DNA of 64,000 nucleotides from Enterococcus_K sp051713825 (GCF_051713825.1 NZ_JBIOQR010000001.1:2418001-2482000), one strand, 5' to 3'; positions 16,406-24,796 are shown, counted from the stretch's first letter. The notes: generated by a model from the sequence alone, not told the origin. Program-made: numbers and translations.

Positions 16406-16418
16406 TGTATTTCCTCCT

Positions 16419-16886
16419 TTATTTCTTTCTCACTTCCACTGCTGAAAATGCTCGAGCAAACAAGATAGCTTCACATTCGTCTTCTGAAGGTGTGAGTTCA
16501 TAAAGCTCTTTAACCAGGTTGATAGCTTCTTTTTTAACCAATTCACGTTTTTTGTTTGGAATGCCAACACGCTTCCGCCACTCTGTTGCTTTAACGATAT
16601 TTACGAAATAGCCCTTTTCTTCTAAGATGATTTCGAGTGTTCCTTGCAATTTTGCGAGTATTTCAAAAACTTTGGGGCTTTTTTGGATTTGAATTCCTTC
16701 GATGAAAACAAATCCGACTTCGAATTTTTTACATAAAGTCGAACATTTTTTGATTGTTTCTCGAATACGTTCATTTGTCGGGCCGATTGGCCGGATAACT
16801 CCATAAGCAACAATTTTAGAGTTATCCATTTCCATTACGCACCACCCAGTTGCTGTTGTGGATTGGTCAAATGCTATAAGATTCAT
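16419..16886 (-). CDS. RuvC-like Holliday junction resolvase
   Basis: The ATG at 16886 has GGAGG eight bases before it; the GTG at 16901 lies in the ribosome site. The 155-residue protein has the RNase H-fold pattern of RuvC: first acidic residue in NLIAFDQSTTATGW, second in FVFIEG, and the C-terminal acidic pair in SEDECEAILFARAF. It would resolve branched DNA before packaging. It overlaps the RecD-like helicase gene by four bases, so recombination and replication genes are coupled. Confidence 0.85.
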   Translation of the reverse strand: MNLIAFDQSTTATGWCVMEMDNSKIVAYGVIRPIGPTNERIRETIKKCSTLCKKFEVGFVFIEGIQIQKSPKVFEILAKLQGTLEIILEEKGYFVNIVKATEWRKRVGIPNKKRELVKKEAINLVKELYELTPSEDECEAILFARAFSAVEVRKK

Positions 16887-18349
16887 TCGACATGCCTCCA
16901 CTCTCTATCTGGTCGGTACGATGTTTTAATTTCATTTCCGATGATGATAAGTTTCTTTTTTGCTCTTGTCACAGCGACATAAGCAAGGTTTTGTGTATCG
17001 ATGCTACTCGGCTGATAAGCGACCACATCCCATTCTGAACCTTGCGACTTATGGATAGTTAATCCGTAGGCAAGGTCAAAGTTTCCTTTGAGGTCTTTTT
17101 CTGACTTGAATGTGATGATTCGCTCACTATCTTTCTTTTGTGCTCGATTCCATGAAATGATTTCATAAATTTGTCCATTGTAGAACCGTCCTTTTTCATT
17201 GGTCTTTGCGACAATCACATCACCTATACTAAACTCGGGAGAAATCGCTTTTTGACCATTTTTTATGCGTCTACTTTCATTAATGTATTGAACATTGTTA
17301 TTAGTGAATGATAAAGCGACTTCTGCGCCTTGCTTAAATGCCTCATCCACTGTGTCTACAACTTGTATATTGTGTACTGGCATATTGGCATTTTGTGGAA
17401 TGCCTAAAATTTCTCTTCCTAATGCAATGATATCTGCTGACTCTGAACGTTTATTTTCTTTCAATTCGGATGAGACGAATCTTTCTTGAATGATTTCAAA
17501 TGGTCGTCCATACTCAATTGGTGGAATCTGATTCTTGTCACCCACGAATATTAATTGCTGATTATTGTAAATCTCCATAATTTTGGCAAACAACGGCGTT
17601 GATAACATGCCGCTCTCATCAATGACTATAGCTTCACACGATGTAGGATTATGCACGAAACTATGAATAGTTTTAACTTGAGCGATGTTACCTAATTTAT
17701 TTTGTAAAGCTTCTCTTGCTTTGTGTGTTGGTGCTAGCACAGCTACTGTCAAACCGTTTAGTTGAAGTTGTTCAATAATCGAAGCTGTTACAAAACTTTT
17801 GCCAGTGCCTGCCCCACCAATTAAGCATGAAATTTGATATTTCAAACATGTTTGTAACGCTTTGTATTGCTCTTGAGCATTTTTTAATTGAATAGAGACG
17901 TTGTTTTCATAAATAATGTTTGTAGTGATTTTTCTATAGGGTAACTTGTGAATTTGCTCAGTAACGAATAGAGTTTTTTCTGTCGTTAAAACATACGGCG
18001 GTTTATATAGCACTACCCCTGTTTTATCAAGATTTTCAATGTAAAGCGAGACAGTATCGCTACGTTCTCGCTTCATTTGTTCTGTCACATCATGGTAAAT
18101 TTTCGCTTGTCGTTCTTGTGCTTCTGTATATGGAATTTCATACCTTATTATGTCGTTTTTTGCACGTTGAAACGCATAGTGATCTAATTCCATAAATACT
18201 TGAAATGGATTTTCTCGTTTCAATTGATTAGTAAAAAATATTAAGGAATCAAATGACTCAGGTTTTCCATCATATTTTCCAGTATTTTTTGCAAAAGCAT
18301 AAGTATACGTTTTTTCAATGTTGCGAATTAATGCGACTGTAAAATTCAT
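16883..18349 (-). CDS. RecD-like SF1 DNA helicase
   Basis: The 488-residue protein has an N-terminal domain of about 150 residues and then the superfamily 1 core: Q-motif region (KNAQEQYKAL), Walker A GGAGTGKS near 182, motif Ia LAPTHKAREAL, Walker B IVIDESGML, motif III FVGDKNQIPP, and the C-terminal YGLTIHKSQGSEWD and VAVTRAKKKL motifs. This is the RecD/RecD2 group, 5'-3' helicases. Phages use such helicases for replication-fork unwinding. It overlaps the primase-like gene upstream (ATGA) and the resolvase downstream. Confidence 0.9.
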   Translation of the reverse strand: MNFTVALIRNIEKTYTYAFAKNTGKYDGKPESFDSLIFFTNQLKRENPFQVFMELDHYAFQRAKNDIIRYEIPYTEAQERQAKIYHDVTEQMKRERSDTVSLYIENLDKTGVVLYKPPYVLTTEKTLFVTEQIHKLPYRKITTNIIYENNVSIQLKNAQEQYKALQTCLKYQISCLIGGAGTGKSFVTASIIEQLQLNGLTVAVLAPTHKAREALQNKLGNIAQVKTIHSFVHNPTSCEAIVIDESGMLSTPLFAKIMEIYNNQQLIFVGDKNQIPPIEYGRPFEIIQERFVSSELKENKRSESADIIALGREILGIPQNANMPVHNIQVVDTVDEAFKQGAEVALSFTNNNVQYINESRRIKNGQKAISPEFSIGDVIVAKTNEKGRFYNGQIYEIISWNRAQKKDSERIITFKSEKDLKGNFDLAYGLTIHKSQGSEWDVVAYQPSSIDTQNLAYVAVTRAKKKLIIIGNEIKTSYRPDREWRHVE

Positions 18350-20187
18350 CTGTAAATGACCTCCACTTCTTTCTCAGGCAATCCATCAATGATTGCTTGC
18401 GCTTTTGTTTGTTCGATAAGTTCTCGTGCTTCATCATGCCAAGGAGCCATTTCCGGTTTATCCAACGTATCTTTTAAATAGACGTAGACTTGTCGGTAGG
18501 TTTCATTTCGTCTCCCTTCCACTGCTCCATGCTCAAGGACGCCTTTAAGTAATCGAGCTTGTTCATGATTAAAATCAATTAATGATTTTGAACTGCTAGA
18601 AAAAGGTAGAACATTTCCTGTTTGTTGCATTTGAGGTTGCGTTTTTGGCTTGAATTGCTCTACACTCACCATTGTTCCAATGACTGTTGATACGTCAGAT
18701 GTTTTTAGTGGATAGCCCATCAGTTGAGCGATTTTCTTGCTCGCTTCATCAATTTCTATAGCAAGCATTTGTCCGACGCCCACTACCACGTTTTTGTATT
18801 CATCCTTGCTCATTGCTGAGTCTGCCATTAACAATATTCGCCATCGTTTAGATCCGTTGAAATAATATTTAGCTGTTGGATAGACTAACCCAAATAATCC
18901 TTGTTGTTCTAGCCTGTTTTCGATGTCTACTCTCGTGTATTCGCCCTCATCTATATCTATTGAAATCAGGCGTTTTCCTCCGAGGTAATTTTCATCAAGG
19001 CGTTCATCATTTTTGTATGTTCCATCTAAGAAATAGGCTAGCTTATACTTCTTAATATGCTTGTATTCTTCATCTGTTGATGCACCAGAAAGCAATTCAA
19101 TACCGTTAACTTTTTCTTGCTCAATGTTATCGACATCATTTAAAAAGCTCTGTAAGCTCTCTGACGAGCTGTAAGCCATTCCCCTCCCAACATATCCTGT
19201 TTTGATATTGAGAGGTATCTCGGTATCAAGAATTGTACGTAGGAGTGTTTCTTGTTCTTCAGCAAATGATTGTTCAATTTCTTTTTCTTTTTCTAGTTCT
19301 TCTTTAAATAAGTCTGATTCGTCTTTGTAATCAAACCCCTTAAATTCGAAGGCAGCGTCTGGAATTACGATCCACCGCGCATTTTCTTTGCCTATTTTTT
19401 TGTTCGCTGAAAGTTGATGAATACCAAGTTCTTTGATTTCCTTTAAACGAGTTGATACTTCAAGGGAGCCAGCAACCTCCTTAAACTCTGTTGGTTTCAT
19501 AAACCATTGTTCATCTTTTTGTCGATAAACTTTGCTTTGAATTCGGCTCAAAGCGTCCAATATTTCTGGTTCATCAATTGTTTGCGTTTGATATAAAGCA
19601 AACATCATTCGTTCTGCTTCTTCCACGTTTTCTATTTCTTCAAGAATAAGTTTAGGATTTGCATTCCGATTTCGAATCTGAACAAACCCGATATCATTTT
19701 GATATTTGAATCGATGCCCTTCATATTGTAGATTTAATGATTTGTCATCCAGAATAATAATTTTTGGTTTTTGCCATGCTTCTTTTCGTTTCCCAAAAAA
19801 GAAGGTCCGTTCTGCAGTCTCGTAAATCATTAAAGATTCCTCAAAAGCGTCAGCGACATTTAAATCCAATTTTTTTGGTGCATATGGCAGACTTTTATTA
19901 ATGCTTGTTGTGTAGTTGATTTTCTTTATATAGATCACTTTTTTCATATGAGTTTCATTTAAAAAAGATTGTGTTAGGTTTAGGTTTGAATGTGTTGTGA
20001 TTTCATGCTCTTCTAGTCCCATTGCGAGTAATAAGTCATATGTTCGGTTGTACCCTCCAATGGCTAAATAGAGAACTTTTTCTTTTTCTGCTTTTATATA
20101 TTGATTTAAATTGGTTGAATTTATTCTGTTGTATATTTTTTTTAGGTTTCTACGAGATTTATCAAATAATATCTCACCCACTTGCAA
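18346..20187 (-). CDS. Primase-like replication protein (AEP/PriCT type)
   Basis: A 613-residue protein ahead of the helicase. The first 330 or so residues show no family I recognise. From about 415 it has an archaeo-eukaryotic-primase-like block: LISIDIDEGEYTR with a DxD pair, KYYFNGSKRWRILLMAD, and then IEIDEASKKIAQLMGYP, the order found in phage and plasmid primases. Near residue 555, HGAVEGRRNETYRQVYVYL fits the PriCT helical module that follows such cores. I therefore infer a primase or primase-polymerase with an unusual N-terminal extension. The iteron-like cluster just upstream supports a replication initiation role. Overlap with the helicase start is four bases. Confidence 0.65.
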   Translation of the reverse strand: MQVGEILFDKSRRNLKKIYNRINSTNLNQYIKAEKEKVLYLAIGGYNRTYDLLLAMGLEEHEITTHSNLNLTQSFLNETHMKKVIYIKKINYTTSINKSLPYAPKKLDLNVADAFEESLMIYETAERTFFFGKRKEAWQKPKIIILDDKSLNLQYEGHRFKYQNDIGFVQIRNRNANPKLILEEIENVEEAERMMFALYQTQTIDEPEILDALSRIQSKVYRQKDEQWFMKPTEFKEVAGSLEVSTRLKEIKELGIHQLSANKKIGKENARWIVIPDAAFEFKGFDYKDESDLFKEELEKEKEIEQSFAEEQETLLRTILDTEIPLNIKTGYVGRGMAYSSSESLQSFLNDVDNIEQEKVNGIELLSGASTDEEYKHIKKYKLAYFLDGTYKNDERLDENYLGGKRLISIDIDEGEYTRVDIENRLEQQGLFGLVYPTAKYYFNGSKRWRILLMADSAMSKDEYKNVVVGVGQMLAIEIDEASKKIAQLMGYPLKTSDVSTVIGTMVSVEQFKPKTQPQMQQTGNVLPFSSSSKSLIDFNHEQARLLKGVLEHGAVEGRRNETYRQVYVYLKDTLDKPEMAPWHDEARELIEQTKAQAIIDGLPEKEVEVIYR

Positions 20188-20685
20188 GACAACTCCTTCC
20201 GTGCTATATTAGTGATACCCAAGAACAAAATAATTTAACTAGTGCCCTCCTTTAAACTTTGTGAAAAGTTACAAAAGGAGGGTATTTACTTTTTTAATAA
20301 ATATAATTAATTTATCTATTTACTCGGTGTAACTTTGTAACTTTTGCTTAAAAACCCAATAGTACCAAGGTATTCAGAGGTTACAAAAAAGTTATAAAGG
20401 GGGTTACAGTTACAAGAATTTTCTGTTTTTAGATTAAAATTTTCTAATTTAAGGTTATTTTTCTTTTTTTGTAACCTATCTTGTAACTTTTCCATAACCA
20501 CCTTTAATCCTTTGTTGCTCTAAGTTAGGATTCACTTTTTATCACTTTGTGAAAAAATATTTTGTAACCATTTTTTACCCTTTTATGAGGAAATACTCAT
20601 AAAAACGATGCGATTGTGAATTTCAACTCGAATTTTCAATAGAAATACTATTTTTAAAGTGTTTTCGATTGTGAAATTTACAGTT
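20188..20685. other. Non-coding region with iteron-like TTGTAAC cluster (candidate ori)
   Basis: About 500 bases with no convincing gene between the primase-like and DUF669 genes. Seven exact copies of TTGTAAC (either strand) lie at 20268, 20335, 20380, 20409, 20469, 20481 and 20562, with near copies at 20327, 20391 and 20403; the wider consensus is TTTTGTAAC(C/T)TTTT. The 20245-20282 segment also forms a long hairpin with CCCTCCTTT and AAAGGAGGG arms. The AT-richness, repeats and neighbouring replication genes suggest the phage replication origin. Confidence 0.55.
20581..20604. repeat. Perfect 9-bp inverted repeat
   Basis: TTTTATGAG and CTCATAAAA flank a 6-base loop. No T run follows on either strand, so it looks like a protein-binding site or structured part of the candidate origin rather than a terminator. 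A near-duplicate CGATTGTGAA(A)TTT occurs at 20611 and 20666 beside it. Confidence 0.55.
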
Positions 20686-21177
20686 TTAGAACGGAAATTC
20701 ATCTTCTTCGATGTCCATGTCAGTATCTTCTAGTTGTTCGAAGTCATAATTTCTATATGGATATGACGGATTCTTTTTGTTGGGTGAAATCGTCAAATTC
20801 ATCAAGAATTGGGTGCCGACTCCTTTAGCTAACGCTTCGCTTGCTGAATACTCATCTTCCAAATCCTTTTTGCCAAATTCAACCCCGACCATAGCTGATA
20901 ATTTTAGTAGCATACGACCATTTTTTTCCAAAACAAACTCTGGCAATTTATCATCAAATGAAATGTAGATAGTTTCTAATCTGTCCTTATCCTTACCAGA
21001 AACCACCTCTAGTGTGATAGCGATTTGATCTTGACCCATCTTGCTTGTGCCTGCTTGTGCTGATTTCAAACGCACTGGGTAGTTACCTGCAGCTAGTCGT
21101 GTATCTTTTACAATCTTGTCATTTTTTGGATCAAATCCATCCTCTTTTACTTGTTTTAATAAGTCTAATAAGCCCAT
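20686..21177 (-). CDS. DUF669-type phage protein, likely ssDNA-binding accessory
   Basis: Start at 21177, with AAAGGAGAG upstream and one base after the Sak4-like stop; the upstream part of the frame overlaps that gene. The 163-residue protein (MGLLDLLKQVKEDGFDP, AGNYPVRLKSAQAGTSKMGQ, an ISFDDKLP segment, then an acidic tail ending DIEEDEFPF) matches the DUF669 pattern. The acidic C-terminus ending in a phenylalanine is like that of single-stranded-DNA-binding proteins, where it recruits partner enzymes. DUF669 genes nearly always sit beside a Sak4-like ATPase, as here. Confidence 0.82.
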   Translation of the reverse strand: MGLLDLLKQVKEDGFDPKNDKIVKDTRLAAGNYPVRLKSAQAGTSKMGQDQIAITLEVVSGKDKDRLETIYISFDDKLPEFVLEKNGRMLLKLSAMVGVEFGKKDLEDEYSASEALAKGVGTQFLMNLTISPNKKNPSYPYRNYDFEQLEDTDMDIEEDEFPF

Positions 21178-21178
21178 T

Positions 21179-21880
21179 TTAAATCTCTCCTTTTTCTGTT
21201 TGTTGTAATATAGAAAGCAATTCTGTCTGTTTGACAGTCTGCATATTCCCAATTAGTTGATCTTTTGCTCGTGTTGATTGCGTTGGTTGTAAAATAATTG
21301 TTCGTTCTTGCTTTTCTGTTTCTTGATTTTTGATAATAACTAGACGTCCAACTAATGGCACGATACCCATTACAGCGTCGATATTGCGGACGTCCGGTTG
21401 GAATTGGGTGTAAACTCGCCCTGATTCCATCGTGACCTCTACTTGCTTCTCATGGGCAAATAGGAGGATGTTCTTATTTAAGTCTTTTAGACTTGCCACA
21501 AGGTCCAGTAACACGCGGTCAATGACACCGTAATCTTTAATTTCAGGCATCCCACTAGTCGTCGATGTGGCTTTTGAATTAAGCCAAAACTTTTGAAACG
21601 TTGATAGATTATCTATTACTACGTTGTCAAAATTATCTTTATTTTTTACGAGATAGCGAAAGAATGCTTCCAAGTCGTCATGTGGTTTTTTTGAATCCAT
21701 AACTAGAATTTCAACATTTTTTAAGCCACTTAAAACGTGATACATGCCATCTGTTGAAAATAAAAGCGTGTTTCCTTTTAAATAGTTGACCATGCTTGTT
21801 TTCCCTTTTCCTGGTTCGGAATAAATCAAACAGGTCCAATTGTCAAAACGTTGGATAGATTCCGCTTGAATTCGTTTCAT
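21179..21880 (-). CDS. Sak4-like RecA-fold ATPase
   Basis: A 233-residue ATP-binding protein with Walker A YSEPGKGKTS near residue 20, Walker B NVVIDNLST near 90, and a NILLFAHEKQ sensor-like strand near 145. This is the minimal RecA-fold architecture of phage Sak4 annealing/recombination ATPases, which act with a single-stranded-DNA-binding partner, here probably the DUF669 protein encoded next. It overlaps the Gp157 gene by four bases. Confidence 0.85.
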   Translation of the reverse strand: MKRIQAESIQRFDNWTCLIYSEPGKGKTSMVNYLKGNTLLFSTDGMYHVLSGLKNVEILVMDSKKPHDDLEAFFRYLVKNKDNFDNVVIDNLSTFQKFWLNSKATSTTSGMPEIKDYGVIDRVLLDLVASLKDLNKNILLFAHEKQVEVTMESGRVYTQFQPDVRNIDAVMGIVPLVGRLVIIKNQETEKQERTIILQPTQSTRAKDQLIGNMQTVKQTELLSILQQTEKGEI

Positions 21881-22359
21881 CGGATTCTCACACTTTCTGT
21901 TTGAACAAGTGCTACACCAGGTATCTCTAGTCCTGCTTTTAATTCTTGTTTTAATTCAGTTTTATCAAGCTTTGATGGTTGCGGAATGTAAAACTCTTCT
22001 GGAATGTATTCCTCGCTGTCAATGCGAATTGAAGGGGCGTTCCGTTGAATTGCAATTGTTAACAGTTCCCCTTGGACTTTTTTCTTCCCTACCGCTTCCA
22101 TTTGATCCTGCATGTAGCGTTTCATATTTTTTACATTGCTTCGCATGGTTTGTTCCCGTTTAGCCAGTCGTTCTTTTTCGGCCTTTATCATATCTGCCTG
22201 TCCTTCAATTTCTTTGATAGACTTTGCAATATTTTCTACTTTGTCGTCGAAGACTTCTTCAATTGAATCTAATGTGTCTTTTAATGTGCCATCGTCCAAT
22301 TGGTCAGCCATTTCAATTACGTGGTTGTAATCTGCTACAAGTTTGTATAATACTGCCAT
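21877..22359 (-). CDS. Siphovirus Gp157-family protein
   Basis: The 160-residue protein has a long coiled-coil, about residues 25-95 (DDKVENIAKSIKEIEGQADM, AKREQTMRSNVKNMKRYMQD), followed by a beta segment (GELLTIAIQRNAPSIRI) and a proline-containing end, the pattern of the Gp157 family. In Streptococcus thermophilus phages a homologue has been linked to phage resistance when expressed from a plasmid; the exact function is not established. It precedes the Sak4-like ATPase in a compact early operon. Confidence 0.85.
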   Translation of the reverse strand: MAVLYKLVADYNHVIEMADQLDDGTLKDTLDSIEEVFDDKVENIAKSIKEIEGQADMIKAEKERLAKREQTMRSNVKNMKRYMQDQMEAVGKKKVQGELLTIAIQRNAPSIRIDSEEYIPEEFYIPQPSKLDKTELKQELKAGLEIPGVALVQTESVRIR

Positions 22360-22373
22360 GATTTTTCCTCCTC

Positions 22374-22955
22374 TTATCGTTGTAAAATTTGACTAATTAT
22401 TCCTTCACAATAACCATCCACCTTGAAAATAATTGGGTGGAATTTTTGCGACGGCATGCACAGCTGGACTGGTAATGAACTACAATCAGCGATAAAACTC
22501 ATTACGTAACCAAAGTACGTGCAATTCACGAACATTTGAGTATCTTTGTGCTCGGAATTTATCACAGAAAATAAAGCCGATGTCGCTCCGTTCGTAATGC
22601 TTAATTCCGTCCCCTTTACAGAAATAGTTATTTCTTCATCTTTTTTGAAAGCTTTAAGAAATGCAGAAATCTTAGCACAAGTTTCTGGTTCTAAAAGCAA
22701 TGCAGACTCATTGTTTTTTTGAAATAACTTATCTGTTTCTGGATAGCAGCCTTCAATCTGTGTCAATTCTTTTGGATGTAGATTTAGCGACACTCCTTTA
22801 ATCCCATGATTTAATAAACGTAATAAAATGTGGGCGTTAGTGGCTTCGATGGCACCATCTTCTCTAAAATGGAAGGCACTTAATAAAGGCCTAGTCTTAC
22901 CGTCGCCTACAAAATTCAGCAGGTGGCGATAGGTGTTTTGCGGTTTTAATTTCAA
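22374..22955 (-). CDS. Possible half-size sliding-clamp-like protein
   Basis: A 193-residue protein whose sequence recalls the DNA polymerase III beta clamp: RPLLSAFHFREDGAIEATNA near residues 21-40 resembles the ATDG strand of clamp domains, SALLLEPETCAKISAFLKAF the helix and ITISVKGTELSITNGA the following hairpin, and the end (FHPIIFKVDGYCEGIISQIL) the last clamp strand. It is about half the length of a bacterial clamp. Phages encode such single- or two-domain clamp-like proteins near replication genes. The identification is from pattern alone. Confidence 0.5.
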   Translation of the reverse strand: MKLKPQNTYRHLLNFVGDGKTRPLLSAFHFREDGAIEATNAHILLRLLNHGIKGVSLNLHPKELTQIEGCYPETDKLFQKNNESALLLEPETCAKISAFLKAFKKDEEITISVKGTELSITNGATSALFSVINSEHKDTQMFVNCTYFGYVMSFIADCSSLPVQLCMPSQKFHPIIFKVDGYCEGIISQILQR

Positions 22956-22987
22956 TATGTTACACTCCTTTTATATAGAATATTTAT

Positions 22988-23203
22988 TTAATGGTCTGTA
23001 TCGTCTGCCAACGATGCAGGCTCTTGTTTTTGTTCTAACAGTTTTACTATATTGTTAAAGGTATTTTTGACTGGCATAGAGTCATGTATAGATGATTGAT
23101 ATTTGATATCAGCAATCAAGTTTTGCAAGTCGACTTCATCAAGTGTTTGAGCATAATCAACTAGCTCGCTTATTTCTTTACATAGCTTTTCTTTCAAATT
23201 CAT
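22988..23203 (-). CDS. Small acidic early phage protein, unknown
   Basis: A 71-residue helical protein (MNLKEKLCKEISELVDYAQT), separated from its upstream neighbour by two bases. AAGGAGAATAAGG lies just before the ATG. It is part of a run of four very small genes, each with a good ribosome site. I recognise no family; the pattern of acidic helices suggests a small protein-binding factor. Confidence 0.65.
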   Translation of the reverse strand: MNLKEKLCKEISELVDYAQTLDEVDLQNLIADIKYQSSIHDSMPVKNTFNNIVKLLEQKQEPASLADDTDH

Positions 23204-23205
23204 CC

Positions 23206-23409
23206 TTATTCTCCTTCCATAGAATACGCATCTATTTCTATTTCATGTTTTTCAGAAAAGCATTTAATCATTTCGACCATTCCGTTTATTTCGTTAATTT
23301 TATCTACAGTCATGCTGGTATTAAGATGATGATATAAAACTGTATCCAGTGCTCGAATAGCCCCCCCTAAATATGCGGCGTCTGCAGCTAAATCATCGAT
23401 ATTCTTCAT
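23206..23409 (-). CDS. Small early phage protein, unknown
   Basis: A 67-residue protein, acidic (MKNIDDLAADAAYLGGAIRA at the start), with AGGAGGAAAAAG before the ATG. It is compactly placed between other small genes and similar in size and charge to them, so it is likely co-translated. No domain recognised. Confidence 0.65.
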   Translation of the reverse strand: MKNIDDLAADAAYLGGAIRALDTVLYHHLNTSMTVDKINEINGMVEMIKCFSEKHEIEIDAYSMEGE

Positions 23410-23424
23410 TTACTTTTTCCTCCT

Positions 23425-23652
23425 CTAATCCGGACAAATTTTATTTGATATTGCAATTACTTTATTCTTGATATCAGTAACATTGTCACCTAGATTCCCA
23501 AGTACGCCTTGTTTAATTTGAAATTTTATGCAAAAGTCGTCTCCTGTTGAACTAGCATATTCGAGATTTTCTAATATACGTTCGACCAATTCCAATCGGT
23601 CAGCTAGATTGGCCAGTTCTGAAGCTTGTTCTAATAATTCATCACTTGTCAT
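23425..23652 (-). CDS. Small early phage protein, unknown
   Basis: A 75-residue, mainly helical, acidic protein (MTSDELLEQASELANLADRL). Its ATG overlaps the stop of the small membrane protein gene (ATGA), which supports both. Two cysteines (FCIKF and the final ICPD) have no obvious metal-site spacing. Function not recognised. Confidence 0.65.
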   Translation of the reverse strand: MTSDELLEQASELANLADRLELVERILENLEYASSTGDDFCIKFQIKQGVLGNLGDNVTDIKNKVIAISNKICPD

Positions 23653-23813
23653 TTATTAATCCCTCCAAATTTGTACTTCACATTGAATTCGTCCCAGTCC
23701 ATATATAAGCAGATTCCTAGCGGAACTAATACAAGAATTTTCCATTCGAGTGTTGCGTTACCAAACAAAACGCCTAGAATAAATGTGAAGATTGGTAGTC
23801 GTAGTTTGCTCAT
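23649..23813 (-). CDS. 54-residue phage membrane protein
   Basis: A short gene with ATG at 23813 and ATGAGGAGTGACGAC upstream. The product has one or two hydrophobic helices, about residues 6-18 (PIFTFILGVLFG) and 25-37 (KILVLVPLGICLY), then a charged end (MDWDEFNVKYKFGG). Its stop overlaps the next start by four bases. Role unknown; small early membrane proteins can act in superinfection exclusion, but nothing here shows that directly. Confidence 0.7.
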   Translation of the reverse strand: MSKLRLPIFTFILGVLFGNATLEWKILVLVPLGICLYMDWDEFNVKYKFGGINK

Positions 23814-23817
23814 GTCG

Positions 23818-24360
23818 TCACTCCTCATAAAATGTTAATCCTTCGTTTTGAAAATACTCTTCAACAATTCCAATTCCTGTGTCTAATTTTCTTAAGTTGC
23901 TTATAGCGCTCATGTAGTTTATAAGAAATCTTGACGTATCCCGGTTCCAGTAATCCCATAGAAACTCAAAAGGTTCTTTGATAGGTTTGTCTATGTCAAC
24001 TTCTTGTAATGCTTCCATCGTCGAAAAATAGTCTTTGCATTCCCAACGTTTTCCGTCGAAATCTTTCTTTATCCGAAACCACTCCATAAACTGGCGAGGT
24101 GTTACAGCTTGGATTGACTTCATCACGACTGAGTATAATTCCCACTGATGTTCAAGCGCTTCTCTTTCTGAATCTTTCATTTCCTTATATTTTGGACCTA
24201 AAAATTTTATGCCATACACTACTATTTTTTCGGCATCTTGTTGAAGGATATCTTCTGATTCTTTGTTATCGAAATCCGTCTCATATTGTCTTAACGCCTT
24301 GTAAAAAGCTCGCTCCCACAATCTACGTTTAAAGCCTGTTCTATCTAATTTAATAATCAT
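23818..24360 (-). CDS. Unknown early phage protein, 180 residues
   Basis: A helical, charged protein with several tryptophans (KLDRTGFKRRLWERAFYKAL, RQFMEWFRIKKDFDGKRWEC, EFLWDYWNRD). AAATTAGATAG-type sequence and an overlap of four bases with the upstream gene (ATGA) show translational coupling. It is a plausible early function gene, but I know no family for it. The Trp-rich middle could form a protein-protein interface. Confidence 0.7.
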   Translation of the reverse strand: MIIKLDRTGFKRRLWERAFYKALRQYETDFDNKESEDILQQDAEKIVVYGIKFLGPKYKEMKDSEREALEHQWELYSVVMKSIQAVTPRQFMEWFRIKKDFDGKRWECKDYFSTMEALQEVDIDKPIKEPFEFLWDYWNRDTSRFLINYMSAISNLRKLDTGIGIVEEYFQNEGLTFYEE

Positions 24361-24746
24361 TTGTCTTCACTCACCAGTTCTGGTTGAATAGCAATTAGTT
24401 CTTCAATCTTCTTTTTGATATATTCAAGCTTTTTCGTTGGTGTATCTATTTTTTTATCTAAAACCAAAAATTCATAGCGAGAGACTTTTCCATCTTTTAA
24501 ATAGGTGTATATTTTTTTATCATCCGAAAATAGCTGAACGAAAATAGTTTCACCGTTTTCATCACGCATCGTATGACCCGGACTCCCATTTGTTGTTTCT
24601 AAAACAGACTGACCAATAAATCCTTCAATCGACTCGTCTTTCACGATGTTATAAATTGGCACATCTTCCTTGTAAGCGTTGAAAATAAAATCGATATTTT
24701 CTATAATGTCGTCCGCTACTTCCCATACTTCATTTTGTTTATTCAT
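24357..24746 (-). CDS. Unknown early phage protein, 129 residues
   Basis: An acidic protein starting MNKQNEVWEVADDIIENIDF, with a beta-rich middle (PGHTMRDENGETIFVQLFSD, KIYTYLKDGKVSRYEFLVLD) and a C-terminal helix of about 30 residues (KLEYIKKKIEELIAI). AGGAGGAATTTTTA precedes the ATG. No recognised domain. It is coupled to the 180-residue gene downstream by a four-base overlap, so the two may act together. Confidence 0.7.
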   Translation of the reverse strand: MNKQNEVWEVADDIIENIDFIFNAYKEDVPIYNIVKDESIEGFIGQSVLETTNGSPGHTMRDENGETIFVQLFSDDKKIYTYLKDGKVSRYEFLVLDKKIDTPTKKLEYIKKKIEELIAIQPELVSEDK

Positions 24747-24775
24747 TAAAAATTCCTCCTATTTTTTTTAACAAG

Positions 24776-24790
24776 GTCGAAAATTTCGAC
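24776..24790. promoter_or_regulatory. Palindrome GTCGAAAATTTCGAC between early genes
   Basis: Seven-base arms around a single central base, in the 50-base gap downstream of the small DNA-binding protein gene. The form is that of a dimer operator. No T run makes it a terminator. Confidence 0.4.
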
Positions 24791-24796
24791 TCTGTT

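Noticed and set aside
20316..20501. 61-codon leftward frame in the candidate origin, ATG at 20495 with AAAGG nearby
   Set aside because: Codons are made of the TTGTAAC repeats, composition is Lys/Asn-rich low complexity, and it has no recognisable homology pattern. A very small gene cannot be fully excluded.
24776..24790. Palindrome GTCGAAAATTTCGAC as a LexA site
   Set aside because: Firmicutes LexA boxes have the form GAAC-n4-GTTC, and this palindrome does not match; it is kept only as an unspecified operator candidate.
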